Assembly (NCBI GenBank): GCA_035275065.1
Contig: DATENM010000044.1
Span: forward strand, 1-64,000
DNA length: 64,000 nt
From: Blastocatellia bacterium
Lineage (GTDB): Bacteria > Acidobacteriota > Blastocatellia > UBA7656
Reading direction: 5' to 3'
How positions within the stretch are numbered: position 1 is the first letter of the stretch; every line of letters begins with the position of its first letter. This document shows, in pieces, positions 15,646 to 26,703 of this stretch. The notes under the pieces were generated by a model that made no database searches, was not told where the DNA came from, and saw only the letters and a program-made list of their open reading frames with translations. A program made the translations under genes and the position numbers.

Positions 15646-17547
15646 GTGTCTATCGTGCTTGAGCAGATCACCAAGCGGTACGGCAACCAGTGGGTCGTCG
15701 ATAACGTCGCGCTCGAAGTCGCCGACAAAGAGCTGTTCGTGCTGCTCGGCTCGTCGGGCAGCGGCAAGAGCACGATCCTGCGCATGATCGCCGGCCTGAC
15801 GGACCCCACCAGCGGGCGCATTCTGCTGCATGGCCGCGACGTGACTCGCCTGACGCCGCAGAAGCGCGGCACCGGTTTCGTCTTTCAAAACTACTCGATC
15901 TTTCGCCACATGACGGTCGCCGAGAATATCGAGTTCGGCCTGAAGATTCGCAAGGCAGCAAAAGAGGAACGGGCGCGGCGGCGCGATGAGTTGCTTGAGT
16001 TAGTCGGGCTGGCGGGCCTCGGCAGCCGTTACGCGCACCAACTGTCGGGCGGTCAGCAACAGCGCGTCGCGCTGGCGCGGGCGCTCTGTTACGAGCCGGG
16101 CGTCTTGCTGCTGGACGAGCCGTTCGGCGCGCTCGATGTCAAGATTCGCGCCCAACTGCGGCGCAGCCTGAAAGAGATTCAGCGGCGGCTCGGCGTCGCG
16201 ACCATCCTGGTGACACACGACCAAGAGGAAGCCTTCGAGCTGGCCGACCGCATCGGCGTGCTGGAGCATGGGCGGCTGCTGGAAGTCGGCGACGGCGAAG
16301 AGTTGTATGCCAGACCGCGCTCGCTCTTTGCGGCGACCTTTCTCGGCGCTGGCACGGTGTTGGTCGGGCGCGCCGAAGCGGGTCGCGCGCGCTTTGGCTC
16401 GCTGGCGCTGCCCATTCCCGAAGACACGCCCCACGAAGACGGGGCGCGCGTTCAGTTGCTCTTTCGTCCCGAGCAGGTCGCGCTGGCGGCCGACGCCCCG
16501 GCGGCTGAGCTGCCCTTGCTCGGCCGGGGCGAGATCATCGAGCAGAACTTCACAGGCCCGCTGCGCCGTGTGCGATTGCGCCTGCCGCGACTCGAAGCGG
16601 CACGCCAACTAGCGCCGCCCTTGCCGTTCGGCGAAGAAGGCATGTTGATCGATGCGGCGCTGCCGTCGGAAGTCGAGCTTGACGGCGAGCAGCTATGGGT
16701 AGCGCTGCGCGGCTGGACGATCCTCAAACAACCGGAGCCGCGCCTGCTGGTTTATGACATCGGGCAGGGCTCGGTCTCGCCATTACAGTTGACGCGCTTG
16801 CTGGCCGACAAGCTGCAAGCGGCCGCCACCGTGCTTACCGTTGCCGAAAATCTTGAGGCCGCTGAAAGCTTACGCTCGACACTCGGCGCGCGGCAGCAGA
16901 GCGCCGGGCTGACGGACGCAGCTTTACAGATTCGTTATGGAAACACGACCGAGCAGATCGCCGCGGCGCATGCCGAAGCGATTTACGAAATGCTGGTGAT
17001 GTCGCCGCAGCCGCGCACCGGGCGATTGCGAGCGCGGGCGGCGCATCGGCAGTTACGCGAAGCGCGGGCGGCGCGACAACTGGGTGATGCGCTATTGACG
17101 GCGCTTGAGCGCACGGACGTGCCGGTGCTGGTCGTCAAAGGGGAGCGCGCGAAACTGGAGCGCCTGTTGATCTGCACGGCGGCGGGCGAGCCTGGCAAGA
17201 GCGACGTGAAGGCCGGCGGGCGGCTGGCGCGGCGGCTGGGCGCGCAGACGACGCTGCTCTTTGTGACAGGGGACACGGACGATGTCAACGCCTTGACGCG
17301 CCGCCATCTGAATCAGGGCGCGGCGACGCTGCGGGCGATGGACGTCCCCTGCGACGTGCGCGTGCGCATGGCCGGAACGCCGGTCGAAGGCATTCTCGCC
17401 GAAGCCGCGGCGGGCGACTATGACCTGATCGTCATCGGCTTTCACGGCCCACGCTCGCATGCCTTCTACAAATTCAACGACGTCATGCTCCGCGTGCTCG
17501 AACAGGCCGACCGCCCGGTGCTGGTCGTGCCGACCGATAGAATGTAA
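15646..17547 (+). CDS. CysA-like ABC transporter ATPase fused to two universal-stress (USP) domains
   Basis: A 633-aa fusion. Residues 1-235 form an import-type ABC ATPase: Walker A GSSGSGKST near 35, Q-loop VFQNYSIF, signature LSGGQQQRVALARAL, Walker B GVLLLDEPFGALD and H-loop VTHDQEEAFEL. A TOBE-like barrel follows (about 255-350, with LLFRPEQVALAAD). The rest reads as two USP-like units: a degenerate one (AATVLTVAENLEAAES, ending DVPVLVVKGE) and a fuller one (RLLICTAAG, DYDLIVIGFHGPRS, ADRPVLVVPTDRM). GTG at 15646 is chosen because AAAGGA lies 7 bases upstream and the ABC domain begins there; a TTG 99 bases earlier falls in a hairpin. No permease or binding-protein gene is adjacent. The ATPase type is usual for sulfate, molybdate or spermidine uptake; the fusion is unusual. 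Confidence 0.88.
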   Translation: MSIVLEQITKRYGNQWVVDNVALEVADKELFVLLGSSGSGKSTILRMIAGLTDPTSGRILLHGRDVTRLTPQKRGTGFVFQNYSIFRHMTVAENIEFGLKIRKAAKEERARRRDELLELVGLAGLGSRYAHQLSGGQQQRVALARALCYEPGVLLLDEPFGALDVKIRAQLRRSLKEIQRRLGVATILVTHDQEEAFELADRIGVLEHGRLLEVGDGEELYARPRSLFAATFLGAGTVLVGRAEAGRARFGSLALPIPEDTPHEDGARVQLLFRPEQVALAADAPAAELPLLGRGEIIEQNFTGPLRRVRLRLPRLEAARQLAPPLPFGEEGMLIDAALPSEVELDGEQLWVALRGWTILKQPEPRLLVYDIGQGSVSPLQLTRLLADKLQAAATVLTVAENLEAAESLRSTLGARQQSAGLTDAALQIRYGNTTEQIAAAHAEAIYEMLVMSPQPRTGRLRARAAHRQLREARAARQLGDALLTALERTDVPVLVVKGERAKLERLLICTAAGEPGKSDVKAGGRLARRLGAQTTLLFVTGDTDDVNALTRRHLNQGAATLRAMDVPCDVRVRMAGTPVEGILAEAAAGDYDLIVIGFHGPRSHAFYKFNDVMLRVLEQADRPVLVVPTDRM

Positions 17548-17552
17548 GAGTC

Positions 17553-17660
17553 ATGAGTAAAGAAAGTGATGCGTGATGAGTTGAAAGTGATGAGACAGTC
17601 GTGATGTTCACTGTGACTCCTTCCTACGCATCACGCGTCACGCATCACGCATCACTTTCT
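17553..17660. repeat. Heptamer tandem arrays with inverted arms (GCATCAC)
   Basis: The left arm (about 17559-17605) has copies of AGTGATG/CGTGATG; the right arm (17628-17656) has four near-perfect GCATCAC heptamers. The arms are reverse complements. The array lies between the ABC-USP gene stop (17547) and the nth start (17675). Confidence 0.88.
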
Positions 17661-17674
17661 TCGTGAGGTAGGAA

Positions 17675-18322
17675 TTGACAAGCAGCGAAGAGAAGCAACG
17701 CACACGACAGATCATCGCGCGACTCAGGCGCGCCTATCCCGACGCGCATTGCAGTCTGAATTACAGTAACCCGCTTGAGCTGCTGGTCGCCACCATCCTG
17801 TCGGCGCAATGCACGGATGAGCGCGTCAACCTGGTCACTGCCGACCTCTTCAGGAAATACCGCAAGGCCGAAGATTACATCAACGTCGAGCCGGCGGAGC
17901 TGGAGCAAGACGTTCGCTCGACCGGCTTTTACCGCAACAAGGCGAAAGCCATTCAAGGCGCGTGTCGTTTGCTCATCGAGCGCCACAACGGGCGCGTGCC
18001 GGCGACCTTTGATGAGCTGCTTGAGCTGCCGGGCGTGGCGCGCAAGACGGCGAACGTCGTCATGGGCAACGCCTTCGGCACGGCGGCAGGCGTCGTCGTT
18101 GACACGCACGTCGGGCGTCTGTCGCAACGGCTCGGGCTGACGGCCAACGAGCAGCCGGAAAAGATCGAGCGCGATCTGATGGCGCTCGTGCCTCAGAAAG
18201 ATTGGGTTGATTTCGCGCACCTGTTGATCTATCACGGGCGCGCGGTCTGCAAAGCGCGCAAGCCCGAATGCGCCAGTTGCACGCTCGAAGACCTCTGCCC
18301 GTCGTCGCTGCTCAAGACCTAG
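17675..18322 (+). CDS. nth: Endonuclease III
   Basis: DNA glycosylase/AP lyase for oxidised pyrimidines in base-excision repair. Full length at 215 aa. The helix-hairpin-helix motif is ELPGVARKTANVVMGNAFG with the catalytic lysine, the catalytic aspartate is in VVVDTHVGRLSQRL, and the C-terminal [4Fe-4S] ligands fit C-x6-C-x2-C-x5-C (CKARKPECASCTLEDLC). The start is TTG, supported by GAGGTAGGA 2-10 bases upstream; no in-frame ATG is available near it. A heptamer hairpin lies directly before the ribosome-binding site. Confidence 0.96.
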   Translation: MTSSEEKQRTRQIIARLRRAYPDAHCSLNYSNPLELLVATILSAQCTDERVNLVTADLFRKYRKAEDYINVEPAELEQDVRSTGFYRNKAKAIQGACRLLIERHNGRVPATFDELLELPGVARKTANVVMGNAFGTAAGVVVDTHVGRLSQRLGLTANEQPEKIERDLMALVPQKDWVDFAHLLIYHGRAVCKARKPECASCTLEDLCPSSLLKT

Positions 18323-18421
18323 AGCGGTTTTCAAATAGATGTAGCGCAATCTGTTAGATTGCGCAGTGGCTCGCGCAAGCTGTCAGCTTGCGCTACTTGG
18401 CAAACGCAATCGAAATCCGCT
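18323..18421. repeat. Double-hairpin palindromic element
   Basis: Two adjacent hairpins, GCGCAATCT-gtt-AGATTGCGC and GCGCAAGCT-gtc-AGCTTGCGC, are bracketed by GTAGCGC/GCGCTAC and by an outer arm AGCGGTTTTC against GAAATCCGCT. The nested design is like the REP-like elements elsewhere in the window, but the sequence differs. It starts immediately after the nth stop codon and could also end its transcript. Confidence 0.8.
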
Positions 18422-18514
18422 ATAGAAGCCTTCCGCAAACAACTTCGACACGGTGGTGCGGCTATGCGATAATGCCGCGCATGTGCTGAATCTCATCTCT
18501 CAGGAGAAATCCGA

Positions 18515-19237
18515 ATGGCGAAGAAACAGACGCAGATCACCGTACGTGTGATTGCCAAGGATGGTAAGTTTCTGGGCGACGACATCGGCGGCTCGCTCAT
18601 CACCATTTACAATGTACAGACCGGCGAGCTGCTGGCTAAGGGCTACACCAGAGGCGGCTCAGGCAATACCACAGAGATCATGCAGACGCCGCGATTGTGG
18701 AGCCAGGCGATTCCGACCGATGGCGCTTCTGATTACACCGCTCGCCTCGATCTCGATGAGCCGTGCCTGATCGAAGTCACCGCTTATGGCCCGCTCGGCG
18801 GCTTGCAATCAACTCATAAAGTATCGGCGACGCAGTGGGTGATTCCCGGCAAAGACATCACCGGCGGCGACGGCTTTTTGCTGGTGATGCCCGGACTGCT
18901 AGTGCAGGTCGTCGAGCCGATCACCCACTTGAATCTCGCCAGCCTGCCGGCGCAGATTAATTTTGCCGCCAACGTGACGATGATGTGCGGCTGCCCCATC
19001 AGCCCCGGCGGCGTCTGGGACAGCAAGGATTTTGAAGTCGGCGCGCAGATCAGAAAAGAGGGCCGCATCATCGATGAAATCAAGCTTGCCTACGCCGGCG
19101 AGGTCAGCCAGTTCAAGGGCAGCTATACACTCAAGCGCAAGGGCTACTACGAAGCCGATGTCTATGCGTACCAGCCCGGCACGGGCAACACCGGCACAGG
19201 CCGCGTGACCTTTTTCTACGAGCCGCCGGCGAAATAG
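18515..19237 (+). CDS. Conserved-looking beta-rich protein of unknown function
   Basis: A 240-aa protein without signal peptide or membrane segment. AGGAG lies 8 bases before the ATG. The sequence is rich in predicted beta strands: an N-terminal region (QITVRVIAKDGKFLGDDIGG, then LITIYNVQTGELLAKGYT) resembles an immunoglobulin-like or carboxypeptidase-regulatory fold in which a side chain such as a drug or polymer unit is described as an adduct, and a second half holds the striking MMCGCPISPGGVWDSKDFEV stretch with two close cysteines. No family could be named. It stands alone, convergent with ridA. Confidence 0.7.
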   Translation: MAKKQTQITVRVIAKDGKFLGDDIGGSLITIYNVQTGELLAKGYTRGGSGNTTEIMQTPRLWSQAIPTDGASDYTARLDLDEPCLIEVTAYGPLGGLQSTHKVSATQWVIPGKDITGGDGFLLVMPGLLVQVVEPITHLNLASLPAQINFAANVTMMCGCPISPGGVWDSKDFEVGAQIRKEGRIIDEIKLAYAGEVSQFKGSYTLKRKGYYEADVYAYQPGTGNTGTGRVTFFYEPPAK

Positions 19238-19248
19238 CCGGGCGCTCG

Positions 19249-19268
19249 ACCGGTCGGGCCTGACCGGT
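19249..19268. terminator. Shared terminator hairpin between convergent genes
   Basis: ACCGGTC-GGGCC-TGACCGGT lies between the convergent stops at 19237 and 19268. There is no long T-tract, so it is a weak, possibly bidirectional terminator. Confidence 0.5.
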
Positions 19269-19672
19269 TAGCTTGACTCAGCGATGACCGCGTCAGCTTC
19301 GATCTCAACGAGCCAGTCGGGATCGATGAAGCGCACGACCTGCATCACGGTGTTTGCCGGGCGAATGTCTTTGAAGAACTCGCCGTGAACCGCTGCGACG
19401 GCTTGCCAATCTTCGATGCGCGTCAGCAGAATGCGCGTGCGCGTGACATCGGCCAGGCTGGCGCCGAGCTGTTCGAGCGCCGCCCGGACAATCTCGAAAC
19501 AGCGACGCGCCTGCGCCGCCGCATCACCCGGGGCGACGGTTTTGCCGTCCGCGCCAATGGGCGCGGTGCCGGCAATGGCGATGACCTGGCCGGCGCGCAC
19601 GCCGCGCGAGATGCCGATACGCGCCTCGTAAGGCGAGCCGGATGAGGCGCGCTGTCGCGGCAGGTGGTTCAT
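19268..19672 (-). CDS. RidA family protein (YjgF/YER057c/UK114)
   Basis: Small trimeric enzyme family that hydrolyses reactive enamines and imines formed by PLP enzymes. At 134 aa the length is typical. Visible features are the central GQVIAIAGTAPIGADGKTVAPGDAAAQ segment, the conserved arginine region TRTRILLTRIEDWQAVAAVHGEFF, the RPANTVMQV stretch (family R-P-A-x-T) and the terminal LVEIEADAVIAE strand. It is cytoplasmic. GGAG is located about 9 bases before the ATG. Paralogous subgroups differ in activity; this one is not clearly the canonical RidA, so no symbol is given. Confidence 0.88.
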   Translation of the reverse strand: MNHLPRQRASSGSPYEARIGISRGVRAGQVIAIAGTAPIGADGKTVAPGDAAAQARRCFEIVRAALEQLGASLADVTRTRILLTRIEDWQAVAAVHGEFFKDIRPANTVMQVVRFIDPDWLVEIEADAVIAESS

Positions 19673-19751
19673 GAATTCTCACTCCGCATCGCTGAACGAA
19701 GCAGCCCCGTTACGACCGAGCAGGACCATTGACGACGGTGAGCGCGGCACG

Positions 19752-19958
19752 CTAGAGCCTGCGGACGGTCTCTGCCTGCGGCCCCTTCGGGCCATCGATC
19801 ATAGTGAACTCCACAACCTCTCCCTGCTTCAGCGTCTTGTAGCCATCCGACTGGATGGCTGAGTAGTGAACAAAAACGTCCGGGCTGCCCGGCTGCTCGA
19901 TAAACCCATAGCCCTTGGTGTTGCTGAACCATTTGACCTTGCCTTGTGCTGTGACCAT
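19752..19958 (-). CDS. Cold-shock protein, CspA family
   Basis: A 68-aa single cold-shock domain, an OB-fold RNA chaperone. Both nucleic-acid-binding motifs are present: RNP1 as KGYGFIE and RNP2 as VFVHYSAI, after the family start GKVKWFSNT. GGAGGAG precedes the ATG by about 8 bases. The family is often regulated through a long 5' leader; the several hundred bases upstream are free of genes, which would allow this, but no leader structure was identified. Confidence 0.97.
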   Translation of the reverse strand: MVTAQGKVKWFSNTKGYGFIEQPGSPDVFVHYSAIQSDGYKTLKQGEVVEFTMIDGPKGPQAETVRRL

Positions 19959-20430
19959 GGATGTGTCTCCTCCAAATGCGATTCAAGTTATAGCGCCTGC
20001 AATCTTTTCCAGCCCGTCCGGTGGCCGCCCGGAAGCGAAGATTGAACGCCCCGGCGCACAGACGCGTCCGGACTGCAACCGAAGCCGAATCGGTTATCCC
20101 CTTTGTGCCCGGAACGGCCAGTGGCCGCCCGCTCCCATGGTTAACGGTCGTGTTGAGAGGCGCGAAGGCGAGGGGCCAACGCCCGCCCGTCACGCTTGGC
20201 TCAAACAAAGAAAGCCGCGAAGCGACACCCGTTAATGACGAGTCTCGCTTGCGGCTTTGCTCTCACTGTTCTGAGTCTTTAGCCAAAAAGTGCAATTCGC
20301 TCAAGCAAATTTCACCCGAATCGGGCCGCATACTAACGCAACGCCCGGATGGAGTCAAGCGAAATGCTTTGAGATTACGGTTACTTCTAAGCCATCGCGG
20401 CATGCCCGCCGCGTCGGCCCCGGCAATCAA
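19959..20430. other. Gene-poor stretch upstream of the cold-shock gene
   Basis: About 470 bases. It may contain the cold-shock promoter and leader. A minus-strand terminator-like hairpin lies at 20211-20258. The overlapping frames in both directions are Arg/Pro-rich and look non-coding. Confidence 0.4.
20211..20258 (-). terminator. Terminator-like hairpin downstream of the Cys-pair protein
   Basis: AAAGCCGCGAAGCGAC (20211) pairs with GTCTCGCTTGCGGCTTT (about 20242); read on the minus strand the stem is followed by CTTTCTTTG. It would end a transcript coming from the gene at 20431-20904. Confidence 0.55.
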
Positions 20431-20904
20431 TCAGTCGCCGGTGACCTTCAACATCATCAGCGCTTTGCAGGTGCCGCAATAGGCCGCGATGCCGCGCGTC
20501 TCTTTACGGACGGCCTTGGGGTTCAAGACCTCTGAGTGAATCGTCTGCGCCTCTGGCTTGTCGTTGTTCGCCCGCGTCACGATGAAGCCATCGCCATACT
20601 GGAAATGATTGTCCAGGCCGGTAGTGTTGTCCTTGAGGTTGACGAAATCGCAGCCGCAACAGATTTCAGTCACGCGTGAGAAAAATATGCCGCGCGCGCG
20701 GCGCGCGCTTGCGGATACGGCCACGAGGCGGCGCGGAAGGCGCGTATTCGCGCTGGCATATTCCTTGCTCAAATAGCTTTGCTCAAACACTACCGCGCCA
20801 GTGGGTAAGAAGTAAGGGTAGCTGTTCGGTTGAACAATAGGCATTAAACATGATGTGCGTCCCAAACTCATAAGAGTTACCACCCAGATACAGAACAGAA
20901 TCAT
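20431..20904 (-). CDS. Possible small protein with two cysteine pairs
   Basis: Up to 157 aa; I do not recognise a family. The C-terminal half is the convincing part: VTEICCGCDFVNLKDNTTGL and later GIAAYCGTCKALMML hold two Cys-x1/2-Cys groups that could bind a metal, with acidic, protein-like sequence between them. The N-terminal half is less convincing and the true start is probably an internal codon. A terminator-like hairpin follows on the same strand, which supports transcription in this direction. The gene is divergent from the TonB receptor. Confidence 0.45.
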   Translation of the reverse strand: MILFCIWVVTLMSLGRTSCLMPIVQPNSYPYFLPTGAVVFEQSYLSKEYASANTRLPRRLVAVSASARRARGIFFSRVTEICCGCDFVNLKDNTTGLDNHFQYGDGFIVTRANNDKPEAQTIHSEVLNPKAVRKETRGIAAYCGTCKALMMLKVTGD

Positions 20905-20989
20905 TCCGCAGAGGTAGAGCGCGCCGGCGCTGAACTGCCGTACCCGTGCGCGTCCGCCGCTCTACCTGAACATTGAAGGAGGTACGACG

Positions 20990-24409
<3,420 letters not shown>

Positions 24410-24456
24410 CTTCAGGTGAATGATCCTCCTAAGGAATAACCCATAAGCCTGACTAA

Positions 24457-24485
24457 GGGGAGCCACGCGGCTCCCCATTTTTTAT
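24457..24485 (+). terminator. Rho-independent terminator of the TonB receptor gene
   Basis: GGGGAGCC-acgc-GGCTCCCC (24457-24476) followed by ATTTTTTAT. This is one of the cleanest terminators in the window. Confidence 0.9.
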
Positions 24486-24680
24486 GGCCGCGGCGCTGCA
24501 CATTTCGCTTCCGGCGGGCGCGGCACGCGACGCCTGGCGCATCCGCGACATCATCCGGCAACTGCGCAACCCGCTGGCAAAGAACTGGGCCGGCGTCTCG
24601 ACCCGCTGATCCGATGTGGCTAAACGCGGCGCGGCTGGTTACGATATGGATACGGGCGCATTGCACGGGAGGCCAGAGGA

Positions 24681-25439
24681 GTGGCGGCGAAGTTTGAAAC
24701 GGCGACCATTGCCGAGCGCATCGATCTGACGCCGGAGCTGGCGATCTTTCGCATCGCGCCGGCCTCGAAGCTCGATTTTCTGCCCGGCCAGTTCGCCTCG
24801 CTCGGCGTCGAAGAGGCGGGCCGCATTCTCCAACGCCCGTACTCGATGGCCTCGGCGCCGCACGAGCCGCTGCTTGAATTCTTCGTCGAACTGGTGCCGG
24901 GCGGGCGGCTGACGCCGCGGCTCTGGGAGCTGCGCGCCGGCGATCACCTGCTGGTCGGCGACCAGGCGGCGGGCACCTTTTACCTCGACCGCAAGACCGG
25001 CCTGACGGCTCACCTGATGCTATGCACGGTCACCGGCATTGCGCCGTTCGTCAGCATGATTCGCACCCATCAATACGAGCTCGAGCGCGGCCTGCATGCC
25101 GAGATGCGCTTTGCGATGATCCACGGCGCGAGCTATCTGCGTGAGATAGATTACTATCGCGAAGAGATGGCGATGATCGCGCGGCAAGGCTGGTTCGACT
25201 ATGTGCCGACAATCAGCCGGGCTCTTGAAAATCCCGACTGGCAGGGCGAAGCCGGGCGCATCGAAGACGTGACCCGCAAGCACGCCGACGCGCTGGGGTT
25301 CGATCACCGGCGGGCGATTGCTTACGCTTGCGGCCATCCGACGATGGTCGAAAACGCCCGCGCCATCCTCCAGCGCGCCCGCTTCCCGAAGATACAGATT
25401 CACACCGAAAAGTATTTCACGATCCGGTTGCCGCGTTGA
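24681..25439 (+). CDS. Ferredoxin-NADP(+) reductase-like flavoprotein
   Basis: A 252-aa flavoprotein of the FNR family (bacterial FPR-like). The FAD-binding RPYSMASAP segment follows LDFLPGQFASLGV; the flavin-phosphate region is LVPGGRLTPRLWEL; the NADP-binding domain begins with MLCTVTGIAPFVSMIRT and ends with AYACGHPTMVENARAILQ, then a C-terminal IHTEKYFTIRLPR. It transfers electrons between NADPH and ferredoxin or flavodoxin. The start is GTG with GGGAGG 8 bases upstream. No ferredoxin gene is adjacent. Confidence 0.9.
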   Translation: MAAKFETATIAERIDLTPELAIFRIAPASKLDFLPGQFASLGVEEAGRILQRPYSMASAPHEPLLEFFVELVPGGRLTPRLWELRAGDHLLVGDQAAGTFYLDRKTGLTAHLMLCTVTGIAPFVSMIRTHQYELERGLHAEMRFAMIHGASYLREIDYYREEMAMIARQGWFDYVPTISRALENPDWQGEAGRIEDVTRKHADALGFDHRRAIAYACGHPTMVENARAILQRARFPKIQIHTEKYFTIRLPR

Positions 25440-25911
25440 GCGGCGGGCGTCATTCGATCTTTGAGCGCGCCCACATGAACGGTCGCCGCATTGTTGACTC
25501 AGCCGTGTGCAACGAATGTGCTTCCGCGCCGCCTCAGCGAACACGCCGTAGATTACTTGAATAAAAGATTCTTCAACGCCCGCTTCATTTAGCAATAAAG
25601 TAGCCGGCGGCGTGAGTTCTAGCACGCCGTTTGAATAAGTAATCGGCGTTTGGGTTAGTAACCGAACACTCACAAGCGTCCACAGCGCTCGCGCTCGCTT
25701 ATAAAATTTTATTTAACCTGACGTGATGCCGCTAAGATGAATGTGAGGTTGAAGGGGCCTTGCGGCCCCTTTCGCTTTCTTAGGTGAGCGATCAACCTGC
25801 CAGCCGCCGCCGCAAGTCAAACCCGCCCGCGCCTGAAACGTTTCTTCCCGCCACGCATATCAAGTTAGACATCTTGAAGTATGACTGACTTCGCACAAAG
25901 GAGGAGGACGT
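25440..25911. other. Intergenic stretch with a terminator
   Basis: A 472-base gap. It holds an AT-rich patch (about 25699-25717, AAAATTTTATTTAA) that may be a promoter region and the terminator at 25752. No supported gene. Confidence 0.45.
25752..25782 (+). terminator. Rho-independent terminator
   Basis: AAGGGGCC-ttgc-GGCCCCTT followed by TCGCTTTCTT. It lies more than 300 bases after the reductase gene, so it either ends a long 3' tail or a short independent transcript starting near 25700. Confidence 0.75.
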
Positions 25912-26673
25912 ATGGAAATCACCGAATTAATTCCCATCCCGAACGGAATCAATCAGGGGGTGAGTCCCGCGCACCAGCACACGATGCTGGCGCTGTTGGG
26001 CAGCCCGCGGGGCAGCTTTGCCGCAGACTGCCAGGAGGTGACGAACCCGACACTGGCCCGACTCATCGTCACTGAAGACCTCGGCCCATTCCGGGTGCAT
26101 GGCCTGCGCCCCGCCGTCGAGACCTTACAAGCAATCTTCGCCGACATCAAGCGCGAGAACCCCGAAGTCTTTGCCGCGCTCGGTACCGCCGGGATGCTCT
26201 GCGCCCGCTTCGTCAGAGGCTCGCAGACCTCGATCAGCAATCACTCGTGGGGCACCGCTATAGACCTCAAGCTGAAGGGCCAGCTCGATGCCCGCGGCAA
26301 CGGCAAGGTGCAGGCTGGCCTGGCGGCTATCGCGCCGATCTTTAACCGCCACGGCTATTTCTGGGGCGCCGGCTTCCCGACCGAAGACGGCATGCACTTC
26401 GAGGCGAGCGATGAAAAGATTCGCGAGTGGCATGCCGCAGGCATCTTCGGCGACCACCTGGCCGAGCCGCCAGAGCCGACCTTGAGTTTGGGCGACCGCG
26501 GCCCCGCGGTCAAAGCCTTACAGCAAGCGCTCAACGCAAAGGGCGCAAACCTCGAAGTGGATGGCGACTTCGGTCGCGGAACGCTTGCGGCGGTCATGGA
26601 TTTTCAAGCCAGGAACGGCCTGTCGGTAGACGGGACGGTCGGGCCGCGAACCCTCAGGGCGCTGGGGCTGTGA
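25912..26673 (+). CDS. M15-type D-Ala-D-Ala/LD-endopeptidase-like protein with peptidoglycan-binding domain
   Basis: A 253-aa protein. The N-terminal ~180 residues contain an M15 (VanY/endolysin-like) zinc peptidase: the SNHSWGTAIDLKL motif supplies His and Asp, and EDGMHFEA supplies the second His. Residues 190-253 form a peptidoglycan-binding type-1 domain (LSLGDRGPAVKALQQALN, VDGDFGRGTLAAVMDFQ, VDGTVGPRTLRALGL). GGAGGAGG lies 4-5 bases before the ATG. There is no signal peptide, so it either leaves the cell by lysis or another route or acts as an endolysin-like remnant; no phage genes are near it. Convergent with the large regulator. Confidence 0.88.
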   Translation: MEITELIPIPNGINQGVSPAHQHTMLALLGSPRGSFAADCQEVTNPTLARLIVTEDLGPFRVHGLRPAVETLQAIFADIKRENPEVFAALGTAGMLCARFVRGSQTSISNHSWGTAIDLKLKGQLDARGNGKVQAGLAAIAPIFNRHGYFWGAGFPTEDGMHFEASDEKIREWHAAGIFGDHLAEPPEPTLSLGDRGPAVKALQQALNAKGANLEVDGDFGRGTLAAVMDFQARNGLSVDGTVGPRTLRALGL

Positions 26674-26703
26674 GCCCGCGGCGGGCGCGGGCGGCGCGAT
26701 GAA

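Noticed and set aside
24484..24609. 42-codon frame beginning inside the terminator of the TonB receptor gene
   Set aside because: Its ATG lies in the terminator T-tract, no ribosome-binding site is present, and no homology is apparent; possibly a gene remnant.
25493..25564. Cys-containing end of a plus-strand frame after the reductase gene (VDSAVCNECASAPP)
   Set aside because: The frame overlaps the reductase 3' end in another frame and has no start signal; likely random.
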